From JAIXWP01 sp965247015 (GTDB lineage Bacteria > Bacteroidota > Bacteroidia > Flavobacteriales_D > Sanyastnellaceae), in assembly GCA_965247015.1 (NCBI GenBank), contig CBDFGG010000002.1, positions 124,001-188,000 on the forward strand: DNA of 64,000 nt, written 5' to 3'. Positions 8,464 through 16,964 of this stretch are shown here, piece by piece (within the stretch, counting starts at the first letter, position 1; each line of letters opens with the position of its first letter). Position numbers and translations under genes: made by a program. The notes under the pieces are model-generated. The model was not told the origin of the DNA. It saw only the letters and a list, made by a program, of their open reading frames with translations, and made no database searches.

Positions 8464-9246
8464 ATGAAAGTGTCTGTCATTACAGTGTGTTATAACGATC
8501 GCTTGGGTTTGGAGAAGACCATACAAAGTGTCTTAGGTCAACGAGGAGTGGATCTAGATTATATCATCATGGATGGTGGAAGTTCTGATGGCAGTGCAGA
8601 TCTCGTTGCACAATACCGCAATCAATTGGCGCATGCGGTTTCAGAAAAAGATAGCGGAGTGTTTGACGCCATGAATAAAGGCTTGGCTCGGGCAATAGGA
8701 GAGTATGTTATCTTCATGAATAGTGGTGATTATTTTTTCCAAGAAGATTCACTATCGAAGTTGGTGCGCGGCGCAGAGCAATATCCTGATTTTATTTACG
8801 GAGATATTTATTTTGAGCACAAAAATGGCACTCGAAAAGCAGTGACTTTCCCGAATAGACTGCGCTTGAGCGATATGTATTTTTCTTTTTTACCACATCA
8901 AGCAACATTGACGAAGCGAAGTTTTTTGACAGATCGAAAAGGTTACGACCTGCGATATAAAATTATAGCAGACAGCGTATTTATATGGAATGCAATACTG
9001 AATGAAAAGGCCAGCTATCAACGTGTTGAAGAATTTATCTCAGTATGTGAGCACGGTGGAATGAGCACGGATTTAAGCGGCAATGGCAGCGCGATGGATG
9101 CAGAGAGATTGATGTTCTACAAAGAGAAATTTGCCGCTTCTTATGAGGACTATTTTGAACTGAGAGATTTGAAGAAGCAACAGCGTTACTGGAATGCAAA
9201 TCCACCACAAAGTTTAATGCGTCGAATTCTAAATAAATTCAAGTGA
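8464..9246 (+). CDS. Family 2 glycosyltransferase (WcaA-like)
   Basis: 260 residues. It begins KVSVITVCYNDRLGLEKTI, then IIMDGGSSDGS, the DSGVFDAMNKGL motif and FMNSGDYFF. This set is typical of the colanic-acid type GT2 subgroup that acts early in polysaccharide assembly. No membrane segment. It stands alone on the plus strand between two minus-strand glycan genes, and its stop is 3 bp from that of the acyltransferase gene. The initiation signal is a near -7 box almost abutting the ATG. Confidence 0.85.
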   Translation: MKVSVITVCYNDRLGLEKTIQSVLGQRGVDLDYIIMDGGSSDGSADLVAQYRNQLAHAVSEKDSGVFDAMNKGLARAIGEYVIFMNSGDYFFQEDSLSKLVRGAEQYPDFIYGDIYFEHKNGTRKAVTFPNRLRLSDMYFSFLPHQATLTKRSFLTDRKGYDLRYKIIADSVFIWNAILNEKASYQRVEEFISVCEHGGMSTDLSGNGSAMDAERLMFYKEKFAASYEDYFELRDLKKQQRYWNANPPQSLMRRILNKFK

Positions 9247-9249
9247 GGG

Positions 9250-9909
9250 TTAAAGATATTTCTCGCCTTCTTTTCTAGAACGGATCACTTTACATGGACT
9301 GCCGTAAGCAATCGAATGGGCAGATATATTCTTTGTGACTACAGATCCTGCACCTACTACAGTATGATCATCGATTTTAACTTGATGTAAGACGATGCTT
9401 CCAATGGAGACAGCGCTACACGTTCCAATAGATACATTGCCTCCTGTATGCACTCCTGGAGCGGCGCTGGCAAAGTCGGACAATACATTGTCATGATCAA
9501 TTGAACACGATGTGTTCAAAATACAATGAGTTCCAATGCGAGAATGTGCGTTGACAGCAACTTGAGCCATTACTGCGGTACCGTCGCCAATAACTACGCT
9601 GGGACTAATCACCGCCGAGGGATGAATTGCTGTGGCAAACTGTATGCTTGGGTGAAGTACTTTTAATTTGGAAGCTACTTTTGATCGAATATAATTATCT
9701 CCGATGGCTATAAAGAAATAAACATCATCGCGAATTATATGATTTGAGAAGTAATCTTCTTCGGTTCCCAAAATGGGTAAATATTCAAACTCCTTTAAAG
9801 TGTTATCTGAACTTAGGTAGCCTATAATTTCATATTCAGATGAGGCACGAAATATATCAGTGATGACTTTGGAGTGACCTGATGTACCTAGAATTATTAC
9901 CTGTTTCAT
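9250..9909 (-). CDS. Sugar O-/N-acyltransferase, NeuD/PglD family
   Basis: 219 residues. A Rossmann-like N-terminal part (QVIILGTSGHSKVITDIF) is followed by left-handed beta-helix hexapeptide repeats from about residue 95 to 205, with SIDHDN supplying the likely catalytic histidine. Enzymes of this fold acetylate the 4-amino group of UDP- or GDP-linked sugars (PglD, PerB) or O-acetylate sialic acid (NeuD). Being last in the operon that contains a DegT aminotransferase, it most likely acylates the amino sugar that enzyme makes. Its start overlaps the preceding GT4 stop by one base, indicating translational coupling. Confidence 0.85.
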   Translation of the reverse strand: MKQVIILGTSGHSKVITDIFRASSEYEIIGYLSSDNTLKEFEYLPILGTEEDYFSNHIIRDDVYFFIAIGDNYIRSKVASKLKVLHPSIQFATAIHPSAVISPSVVIGDGTAVMAQVAVNAHSRIGTHCILNTSCSIDHDNVLSDFASAAPGVHTGGNVSIGTCSAVSIGSIVLHQVKIDDHTVVGAGSVVTKNISAHSIAYGSPCKVIRSRKEGEKYL

Positions 9910-11111
9910 TATTTTGAAATGTTTCTATAACAAGTAAGAAATGTTTCGAGTGCACCCGTTTCTATGATCGATTTTCTTCTAGAACTAGCATTCAGTTTCG
10001 AAGCATTGCGATATTCTGAATCGAAGAATATGGAATTCAAGCGCGCTTGAAGCTCACTAGAATTTTTTGGATCGAACGTGAATTGACTATCACCAATCGT
10101 TTCTGGAAGTGAAGTAGTGGTTGAACAGATAACAGGAATCTCTAACAGAATAGCTTCCATTAAAGGAAAACTACCAGCCTCGTAAAGAGTTGGAACTACT
10201 ACAGCTGTGCAGGTTTTGTACAAAGTGTACAATAAGTTTTCATCTACTATTCCTAGAAAATGAATGAGGTGCGAAACACCGAGTTCTGATGAAAGTTTTT
10301 TGAGACGATCGCCTTCTTCGTTTTTATTATTACCTGTCAGAACAACAGATATCGCATTCCCCGCTTTATTTAAATCTGCTATTCCTCGAATTAGGAATTC
10401 ATGATTTTTATGCTTCCAAGTATTCGCGGGATACAATAAAAATGAAGATGGTAATTGGTAGTTTGAAAGATCTTGGATGTTACTTTCATTCATATGGTTT
10501 ACCCAATGGTTGTCCATCTGAAGAAGAGCGACATAAACCTTTTCGTCTGGCTGCTCGAAGAATTGAAGAATATCTTTTTTAACGTGCTTGTAGCTTGCAA
10601 AAACAGCAGCGGTTTGCTTTAGAAATTTCGGATATGAGCTTGCTCGATATGCTCTTTCTTTCGAAGAAAAAAATTCAGGAAAGTAAAGTTCTTGTACATC
10701 ATGAAACGTCGTAATTCCTTTAGCGTTTCTGAAAGAAGGCAAATATTGATATGGACAATGTACGATGCTGATCCCGTGCGAGTCGATGATACTTTGCAAT
10801 AAGTCAATCTTTACACGAGCAATGGATTGACCACTAATTTTTTCTCCAATAGAAATTAAAATATTTCTGAGAGATGTTTTCATCTTTTTCCAAGAAGAAA
10901 TATTTACATCTATATCTGAAACCCTTTTAATTTCAGGGCATTCGGAAAGTACTTTGATTATTTCTTCGTCGTTGGAATTGTGATAAATAATCACAGCAAA
11001 TTCATTTTGCTTTGCAAGAAGTCGCAATAAAGTGGTGGTGTACTGACGCACACCGCCCCACGTTTGATCCATAAAAGGAACGTATATCAATACTTTGCGT
11101 TGACTCATCAA
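9909..11111 (-). CDS. Family 4 glycosyltransferase
   Basis: 400 residues, GT-B fold. The acceptor domain has WGGVRQYTTTLLRLL near residue 18. The C-terminal donor domain contains FLLYPANTWKHKNHEFLI, then VVVPTLYEAGSFPLMEAIL and SLPETIG. The sequence is somewhat AT-richer than neighbouring housekeeping genes, common for glycan genes. It lies between the aminotransferase (3 bp gap) and the acyltransferase (1 bp overlap), so it may transfer the amino sugar made by those two. Two tandem ATG codons mark the start. Confidence 0.85.
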   Translation of the reverse strand: MMSQRKVLIYVPFMDQTWGGVRQYTTTLLRLLAKQNEFAVIIYHNSNDEEIIKVLSECPEIKRVSDIDVNISSWKKMKTSLRNILISIGEKISGQSIARVKIDLLQSIIDSHGISIVHCPYQYLPSFRNAKGITTFHDVQELYFPEFFSSKERAYRASSYPKFLKQTAAVFASYKHVKKDILQFFEQPDEKVYVALLQMDNHWVNHMNESNIQDLSNYQLPSSFLLYPANTWKHKNHEFLIRGIADLNKAGNAISVVLTGNNKNEEGDRLKKLSSELGVSHLIHFLGIVDENLLYTLYKTCTAVVVPTLYEAGSFPLMEAILLEIPVICSTTTSLPETIGDSQFTFDPKNSSELQARLNSIFFDSEYRNASKLNASSRRKSIIETGALETFLTCYRNISK

Positions 11112-11114
11112 AGA

Positions 11115-12203
11115 CTAGAATTCAAGAATCGTTTTAATGATAAAATCAAGATCACTGTTCGAAAGACCTGGATAGCTTGGAAGATTAATTCCTAACCAGC
11201 CTAATTTTTCAGCCACTTGGTGCTTTTGGAATCTCTGAGCATACATTGGCATGGTATGCACTGGATAGAATAAAGGTCGAGTTTCTATTCCTGCTGCTGC
11301 AAGGTGATTGCGCAGTGGCTCGCGCTTATCTGGAGAATCCACTAAGATGCTACACATCCAAAATGTATGGAATACATTTTCAGTTTCTTGGTGAAACTTA
11401 TATTTCGAATTTGCTAATCCTTTTTGGTAGTAATCAGCAATTTCTCTTTTACGAGCAATAAATTGATCAACTTGTTCAAGTTGTGCTAGACCAATCGATG
11501 CACAAATATTGGTCATTCTAAAATTGTAGCCTACCACGTCATGCCAATATTGGCGGTGCATGGCAAGACCTTGACCCTTGAAGTGGTTGGCGCGGTCGTA
11601 GAGTGTTTGGTCATTGGTGACCACCATTCCACCTTCACCTGTAGTCATTGTTTTATTTCCGAAGAAACTAAATGTGGAAATATCTCCGAAAGTACCGACG
11701 TGCTTTCCCTTGAATTTAGTACCGATAGCTTCTGCGCAATCTTCAATCAAGAAAAGATCATGCTCTTTACAAATCTTTGAAAGAGCTTCCATGTCGCATG
11801 CATGGCCGTAAAGATGCACTGCAAGAACGGCCTTCGTTTTTGGTGTGATCTTTTGAATAACATCCGCGGGATCCATTTGCCACGTATCTTCGATAGAATC
11901 AACGAATACAGGAGTGGCACCGGTATAAACGATGCTGTTCACAGACGCGATGTAGGTCAATGTTGGGACAATCACTTCATCATCTGGTCCAATGCCAAGA
12001 GCAAGCATCGCTAAATGCAAAGCTACGGTGCCATTGCAAACGCTTGTTGCATGCGTCACTCCGATGTAATCAGCAAAAGATTTTTCGAATTGATTGATGA
12101 ATTTTCCTTTAGAAGAAATCCATGTCGAATCAAGACATTCAAGTACGTATTTTTTTTCGTTACCAGTAAGCGAAGGTTGGTAAACGGGATACTTAATCTC
12201 CAT
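11115..12203 (-). CDS. DegT/DnrJ/EryC1/StrS sugar aminotransferase
   Basis: 362 residues, the usual family length. The PLP-binding lysine is K184 in FFGNKTMTTGEGG, with the cofactor-binding aspartate in IEDCAEA near 155. The family converts a 4-keto (or 3-keto) nucleotide sugar to the amino sugar using glutamate. The N-terminus resembles perosamine/PglE-type enzymes (PVYQPSLTGNEKKYV). With the NeuD/PglD acyltransferase in the same operon, a 4-acetamido-4-deoxysugar is the best guess. The 4,6-dehydratase supplying the keto sugar is not in the window. Its start overlaps the fusion gene's stop by one base. Confidence 0.88.
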   Translation of the reverse strand: MEIKYPVYQPSLTGNEKKYVLECLDSTWISSKGKFINQFEKSFADYIGVTHATSVCNGTVALHLAMLALGIGPDDEVIVPTLTYIASVNSIVYTGATPVFVDSIEDTWQMDPADVIQKITPKTKAVLAVHLYGHACDMEALSKICKEHDLFLIEDCAEAIGTKFKGKHVGTFGDISTFSFFGNKTMTTGEGGMVVTNDQTLYDRANHFKGQGLAMHRQYWHDVVGYNFRMTNICASIGLAQLEQVDQFIARKREIADYYQKGLANSKYKFHQETENVFHTFWMCSILVDSPDKREPLRNHLAAAGIETRPLFYPVHTMPMYAQRFQKHQVAEKLGWLGINLPSYPGLSNSDLDFIIKTILEF

Positions 12204-14017
12204 TATATTTTTTCTAACGTTTGTGTTGTCGTATTGTAAATAGGCATGCCTTTGATAAGGCCTAATCTATCTTGACCTGAAAGGTAAGTCAGATTTCCAT
12301 TAGCATCTCTAGATTCTCTGAATTTCGAGGCTACATAGCCCTCTTTAGAAGATAAAGGAAGAAGTCCAGAAAGCCTGTCTTTTCTGACAAAGTAAGCATT
12401 ATTTCCTGCTGAGTTGGACCCAACAAAAGCATATCCTTTTTCTTCAGAAAGTTGAACTATAGCAGCTAAAGAAGTGCCCGCATAGAGGTGAGAATGGTGC
12501 GCTTTTGCTCTGACAAAATCAGCTTGATATGGAACGGTGATCGTGCGCTCATCTCCATACACACTGTTATATTCTACAATGACAATTTCAGGTTGTATGA
12601 CATTAATGGCTTTCCAAATCCAATAGTCGTTGCCGTCAATGTCAATAGATAGAATTCCGATGGAAGTATTGAAATGGTGATCGGTAAAAATTTGATTGAT
12701 GTTTTCAGCAGTAATAAATGAGCAAACTGCTGTTAAATCAAATTTCCAATACTCATCGCTGTTCTTAATGCGTTTAATATGTTTTTCAGAACCGTCGATG
12801 ATGAGTCCTTTCCAATTGTTGTTGTGTAGTAAAAATCGTGTGTTGGACTCCTTGTAGTCCTCTACTCCAAATTCAATAAATACAGGAGTCGGTTTTATTT
12901 TTTGAATAAGAAACTGAATGATTCCATCATCACCCCACTGAGAGAACACTTGAAATTCTGCATCTGAAATTTTATCGATTGTCCAGGTATGGAGGGCATT
13001 GCTCAGAAGTTTTCCATTTTGAAGCAAAAGCTTTTCATGGTTGTTTGATGATGCCACCTCCAGCTTTCGAATCATGGGTGCATGATCAATAGGCTGTGGA
13101 ATAATGCGTGAGATATATGATTTCAATCTTTTTCTCATAGTGATAGGAGCGGTTTTCTTTTTTTCAAAACTCTTTTGAAATGCTGTCTCAGTTAGCTTTA
13201 TAATTTCTCGTGAATCTTGAGGGCTGGACTTAATAACACGAATGCGTTGGTCGGAAATATTTTTATTGAATAATTCAATTTTTTCTTTGGTGTGTGTGGC
13301 AGCAGCACCGAAACCAACATTACTTACAAGAGATATTTTTGGATAGAGAAAGTATTTTTTTCTTAAAAAAATACTTGCATAAAAGCGAATAGCCCAAGAG
13401 TTGACGCGACCTGCGGCTTGATCTTCGAGCATTTTGAAAAACGGATAATGACCAAAATCAAATTGATTTTCTTGCTTGTTTGATCGAATGCTTTGGATCA
13501 AATCTTTTGAATTTGGATTATAATAATCCCAAGTTCTTTTCCACGTGCCCCAACTCCAAGAACATGCAATTGGCAGCAAGAATGTGTCAGGAGCGACATT
13601 TGATTCATGATAACAAAACCCACTCACCCCAGCGACACGGTCTTCATGAGCGTAGAGTTCTAGGGCTTCATTCATGTATGATAGAAATCCACGAGAAACG
13701 ATGATGTCGTCTTCGAGGACAATGACGCGTTCGTGTTTTGAAATAACTTCTGTAACACCAGCGATGACGCTATTGGCGAGACCTTTGTTTTGATCGCTCT
13801 CGCGAATAATCACTTCTTTACACCATTGTTCTTGCCGTATGATTTCCCTAACGGATGCAATGTTTTGTTGTGTCAATGCATCACTATTTTCTTTGGGACC
13901 GTCTGAAAAAATATACAGCGTTGATTCTTGCGATTGTGCTGCTTCCTTTAGTGCACGCAGTGTCTGGAGCGTTAGCTCAGGTCTGTTGTACACAAATAAA
14001 ACAATCGGTGCAAGCAT
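12203..14017 (-). CDS. Glycosyltransferase-FkbM-like methyltransferase fusion
   Basis: 604 residues in two parts. Residues 1-280 form a GT-A glycosyltransferase: PIVLFVYNRPELTLQTL, IFSDG at 36-40, and the metal-binding LEDDIIVS at 101-108. A charged linker (about 281-350) leads to residues 355-600, an FkbM-like Rossmann methyltransferase domain with VFIEFGVEDYKESN (379-392) and LSIDIDGNDYW (456-466). One polypeptide could therefore add a sugar and methylate the product, or add a methylated terminus. The linker is basic and has no membrane helix. It is in a tight operon with one-base overlaps at both ends. The methyltransferase half is diverged, so catalytic competence is uncertain. Confidence 0.8.
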   Translation of the reverse strand: MLAPIVLFVYNRPELTLQTLRALKEAAQSQESTLYIFSDGPKENSDALTQQNIASVREIIRQEQWCKEVIIRESDQNKGLANSVIAGVTEVISKHERVIVLEDDIIVSRGFLSYMNEALELYAHEDRVAGVSGFCYHESNVAPDTFLLPIACSWSWGTWKRTWDYYNPNSKDLIQSIRSNKQENQFDFGHYPFFKMLEDQAAGRVNSWAIRFYASIFLRKKYFLYPKISLVSNVGFGAAATHTKEKIELFNKNISDQRIRVIKSSPQDSREIIKLTETAFQKSFEKKKTAPITMRKRLKSYISRIIPQPIDHAPMIRKLEVASSNNHEKLLLQNGKLLSNALHTWTIDKISDAEFQVFSQWGDDGIIQFLIQKIKPTPVFIEFGVEDYKESNTRFLLHNNNWKGLIIDGSEKHIKRIKNSDEYWKFDLTAVCSFITAENINQIFTDHHFNTSIGILSIDIDGNDYWIWKAINVIQPEIVIVEYNSVYGDERTITVPYQADFVRAKAHHSHLYAGTSLAAIVQLSEEKGYAFVGSNSAGNNAYFVRKDRLSGLLPLSSKEGYVASKFRESRDANGNLTYLSGQDRLGLIKGMPIYNTTTQTLEKI

Positions 14018-14721
14018 CAGTCTTCTCTTAAATACATACAGGTATTAAACATTTTTGAAAAAAGGCGATAGCCTTTTGATTCCAAATATGTTTTCGTTGC
14101 GCTGTTCTTTAATATCAAATCGAGTTCTTTGGTCAAATCTTCCACTACGATCAATTTAGGCTTTACTCGCGTCCAATCATTAGATTCAAGAACTGCGAGA
14201 TCCAAACCTTCTACATCGATGGTCAAAAAATCAACTTCTTTTCCTTCGGGTAAATATTTTGAAGTCAGTTCGGCTAGGGTAGTGGTTTGGATAGAAATAC
14301 GTTCTTCAATTCGGTACCCATGCAATCCATCCTTCTTCAATGCTTCGCTTTCAACGAATGTATTGAGTGCTGGTTCATTGAAACGGAAATAAGTGAGTTG
14401 CTCTGCCTTATTAGAAACAGCAGCTTCTATATTGATATCTTCAGATCTAAATTGCTGAAAAGCCTTCATCGAGCCAGGCATCGCATCGACATTGATTCCT
14501 CGCCATCCTTTTCTATAAAAGAAATAGGTGTTAGAAAAACGTATCGGATGATGCGCTCCAATATCAATGAAAAAGCCTTCCGATTTATTATTTAAAATTC
14601 GATTGATTAATAAATCTTCGCCCTCTTGCGAAAATGTAAACGAGCGATGTTTCTTTAATTCATCTGCCAGTGGATTCGCCGCTACAGGAGCTGCTTTTTT
14701 GAACTTACGAAATAAATCCAT
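14017..14721 (-). CDS. FkbM-family methyltransferase
   Basis: 234 residues when started at the ATG at 14721, which overlaps the wzt stop by 17 bp. A longer frame to 14799 would overlap by 95 bp and adds residues not typical of the family. Motif I is FIDIGAHHP at 51-59, and LTIDVEGLD lies at 166-174. These are the two signatures of FkbM SAM-dependent O-methyltransferases. It sits between wzt and the GT-methyltransferase fusion. That position suits an enzyme that methylates the exported glycan, possibly the terminal residue read by the Wzt C-terminal domain. Confidence 0.85.
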   Translation of the reverse strand: MDLFRKFKKAAPVAANPLADELKKHRSFTFSQEGEDLLINRILNNKSEGFFIDIGAHHPIRFSNTYFFYRKGWRGINVDAMPGSMKAFQQFRSEDINIEAAVSNKAEQLTYFRFNEPALNTFVESEALKKDGLHGYRIEERISIQTTTLAELTSKYLPEGKEVDFLTIDVEGLDLAVLESNDWTRVKPKLIVVEDLTKELDLILKNSATKTYLESKGYRLFSKMFNTCMYLRED

Positions 14722-16006
14722 GAGGTGTGTTTTCGATTTTACCGTAAGAATATACAAAGCCTTGTGACTCGGACATAAGTTTTCCTGTATTGAAAACATC
14801 TGTTGGTTCTACTGTAATGGTGATTGCTTGTTCAATAAAATCAACCCATTCAATTCCGTTGTGAACAATCGCTAATGAAATAAAGAAGCGACCGGCCGCA
14901 AATTGAGGGTTTTCAATAGTACAAGATGCCACACCTTTATCTGCACTTGCAAATGGTCCTGGACCCATCACATCATTGTTGAATGTCGCGATACGTAGAC
15001 CCAATTCCGTTTCTACTCCAAAGCCAAAAAGAACAAATGGAATAGAACCACCCATATCGTATTCAAACTTGAGGGTAATCGATTCACCCATCTTGAATAC
15101 ATTGGTGATCTCACCATTTTTACTTTCTGACCAAGCACTCTTGATTGCTAAGATTTTACCACGACTTCTTATTCTTTCAGATAAATCAGCTTTTCCAGTC
15201 GTTAGATTTTCATTTCCTTGTCTTAGATAATTTTGAATAACACTTTGAATATTTCCATATTCAATCGCTTGTCCAAATTGAAGATGTAAGCCTTTCGTAC
15301 AAAGATTTTGTACTGCGGCCATATTGTGACTCACGAAAAGAACGGTGCGCCCTTCTTTTGAAGTAGCATCATTCATTTTTCCTAAACACTTCTTTTGAAA
15401 TTCAGCATCACCTACTGCAAGTACTTCATCTATGATTAGAATTTCGCTCTCGAGGTGAGCAGCTACAGCAAAGGCAAGCCTCACGTACATCCCGCTAGAG
15501 TAGCGCTTTACGGGAGTGTCGATGTAGCGTTCTACGCCGCTGAAATCGATGATCTCATCGAGCTTGGCTTGTATTTCTTTTTTACGCATGCCGAGAATGG
15601 CACCGTTCAAAAATATATTTTCTCTTCCTGAAAGTTCTGGGTGAAAGCCTGTTCCTACTTCAAGCAAACTGGCGATGCGGCCTTTGACTTTAATATTTCC
15701 AGATGTTGGCTTGGTAACGCGAGAAAGGATTTTTAAAAGCGTAGATTTTCCAGCACCGTTGCGACCAATAATTCCCAACGTTTCTCCTTGTTCGAGTTTG
15801 AAATCAATGTTTTTCAAAACCCAAACAAAATCACTTTCTCCTTTTTTCGCGCGATCATTTTTTTCCCCAATTTTCAAATAGGGATCTTCTTTGCCGCGCA
15901 CGGTATGCCACCAACGATTGATATCCTGTTTGAGCGTTTTGCTCGTCACAAGACCAATACGGTACATCTTACTTACATCTTCAACGGATAATACTACTTT
16001 ACTCAT
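14705..16006 (-). CDS. wzt: ABC transporter ATPase for polysaccharide export (Wzt type)
   Basis: 433 residues. The ATPase domain holds Walker A GRNGAGKS at 81-88, signature YSSGM at 169-173 and Walker B ILIIDE at 189-194, with VSHN as the switch histidine. Residues about 260-425 form an extra C-terminal beta-domain like Wzt_C. In E. coli O8/O9a that domain recognises the modified non-reducing end of the O-chain before export. The partner permease is immediately upstream (10 bp gap). The long N-terminal extension before Walker A (about 80 residues with a basic insert) is usual for this subgroup. It acts at the inner membrane. Confidence 0.9.
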   Translation of the reverse strand: MSKVVLSVEDVSKMYRIGLVTSKTLKQDINRWWHTVRGKEDPYLKIGEKNDRAKKGESDFVWVLKNIDFKLEQGETLGIIGRNGAGKSTLLKILSRVTKPTSGNIKVKGRIASLLEVGTGFHPELSGRENIFLNGAILGMRKKEIQAKLDEIIDFSGVERYIDTPVKRYSSGMYVRLAFAVAAHLESEILIIDEVLAVGDAEFQKKCLGKMNDATSKEGRTVLFVSHNMAAVQNLCTKGLHLQFGQAIEYGNIQSVIQNYLRQGNENLTTGKADLSERIRSRGKILAIKSAWSESKNGEITNVFKMGESITLKFEYDMGGSIPFVLFGFGVETELGLRIATFNNDVMGPGPFASADKGVASCTIENPQFAAGRFFISLAIVHNGIEWVDFIEQAITITVEPTDVFNTGKLMSESQGFVYSYGKIENTPHGFIS

Positions 16007-16016
16007 GAGCTGTCAA

Positions 16017-16871
16017 TTACACGGTATCCATAAATCCTTTTTCAACTTTGGAGAAAATAGTAATCGCAAACAGAAACATGACTGCTGCAAATCCAAAACT
16101 GTAGGCAATTAAATCTAAATGAAGTTCTCCTGATCCAAGAAAAGCAAAGCGGAATCCTTCCACTATTCCTGTCATCGGATTGAGATATAATACGGTTCGA
16201 TATTTTTCATCAACAATAGAGAGCGGATACACCACGGGTGTAGCGTACATCAACAATTGAACACCAAATCCAACCAGATGATTCACATCGCGATATTTGG
16301 TAGTGAGCGATGAAATGATGAGTCCAAATGATAAACCAAGTAATCCAATGATGAATAAGAATACGGGTGTCAATATAACATACCACGAGACTTCAATTTG
16401 TGGCTCTGGTGCCAATAAGAAATAGATCAACACGATCAAGAAAAACGCAAACTGAATTCCAAACTTTGCAAGATTTGAAACTACTACAGCCATGGGCATT
16501 ATCAATCTTGGAAAATATACTTTTCCGAAAATATTTGAATTGCTCACGAAAGTGTTGGAAGTGGTCGTCAAACAAGTAGAGAAATAATTCCAAAGAATGA
16601 TTCCTGAAAGGTAGAACGTTGCTGCAGGCTTGCCATCGGTGCCTAGGCGCGCGATATTGGTGAAGACTACGATGTAGATGAAAGTGGTGAGGATCGGCTG
16701 AATGAAGAACCAAACCGGACCGAGTATCGTTTGCTTGAAGGATGCTTTGTAATCTCTCTTGACAAGAAGCATCATCAAATCGTGGTAACGCCAGAGTTCT
16801 TTGAAGTTGACGTCAAAAAACTTTGACTTGTGTTGTATCTCTAAATCCCACTCGTTTGCTTTGGGTTCCAT
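16017..16871 (-). CDS. wzm: ABC-2 polysaccharide export permease (Wzm type)
   Basis: 284 residues from the ATG at 16871. The frame continues to 16922, but the only good -7 box (16912-16919) overlaps that extension, so the inner ATG is preferred. The cytoplasmic N-terminus includes the family hallmark LWRYHDLMMLLVKRDYKASF followed by TILGPVWF, then about six transmembrane segments. With Wzt it forms the pump that exports a completed undecaprenyl-linked glycan. It is first gene of the minus-strand glycan operon. Confidence 0.9.
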   Translation of the reverse strand: MEPKANEWDLEIQHKSKFFDVNFKELWRYHDLMMLLVKRDYKASFKQTILGPVWFFIQPILTTFIYIVVFTNIARLGTDGKPAATFYLSGIILWNYFSTCLTTTSNTFVSNSNIFGKVYFPRLIMPMAVVVSNLAKFGIQFAFFLIVLIYFLLAPEPQIEVSWYVILTPVFLFIIGLLGLSFGLIISSLTTKYRDVNHLVGFGVQLLMYATPVVYPLSIVDEKYRTVLYLNPMTGIVEGFRFAFLGSGELHLDLIAYSFGFAAVMFLFAITIFSKVEKGFMDTV

Positions 16872-16911
16872 ATTCTGTCCGCAATTAAGGCTTTGTGTAG
16901 CTAAGGTTCTA

Positions 16912-16919
16912 CAAAGATA
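16912..16919 (-). promoter_or_regulatory. -7 box TATCTTTG for the wzm operon
   Basis: Reverse-strand exact match to TAnnTTTG, about 40 nt before the wzm ATG at 16871. It faces the plus-strand box at 16934-16941, so the two glycan transcription units diverge from a region of about 30 bp. Confidence 0.55.
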
Positions 16920-16933
16920 CAAGGATATATGGA

Positions 16934-16941
16934 TATATTTG
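16934..16941 (+). promoter_or_regulatory. -7 box TATATTTG for the GT4-GT2 pair
   Basis: Exact TAnnTTTG match 23 nt before ATG 16965. It overlaps the coding frame that would begin at 16929, arguing against that earlier start. Confidence 0.5.
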
Positions 16942-16964
16942 GCCTTACAATGACATTTGTGCCG

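Noticed and set aside
14721..14799. Longer N-terminus for the FkbM methyltransferase
   Set aside because: It would overlap wzt by 95 bp and adds residues not matching the family; ATG 14721 is preferred.
16871..16922. Longer N-terminus for Wzm
   Set aside because: The -7 box at 16912-16919 lies within the extra codons, so the start must be downstream.
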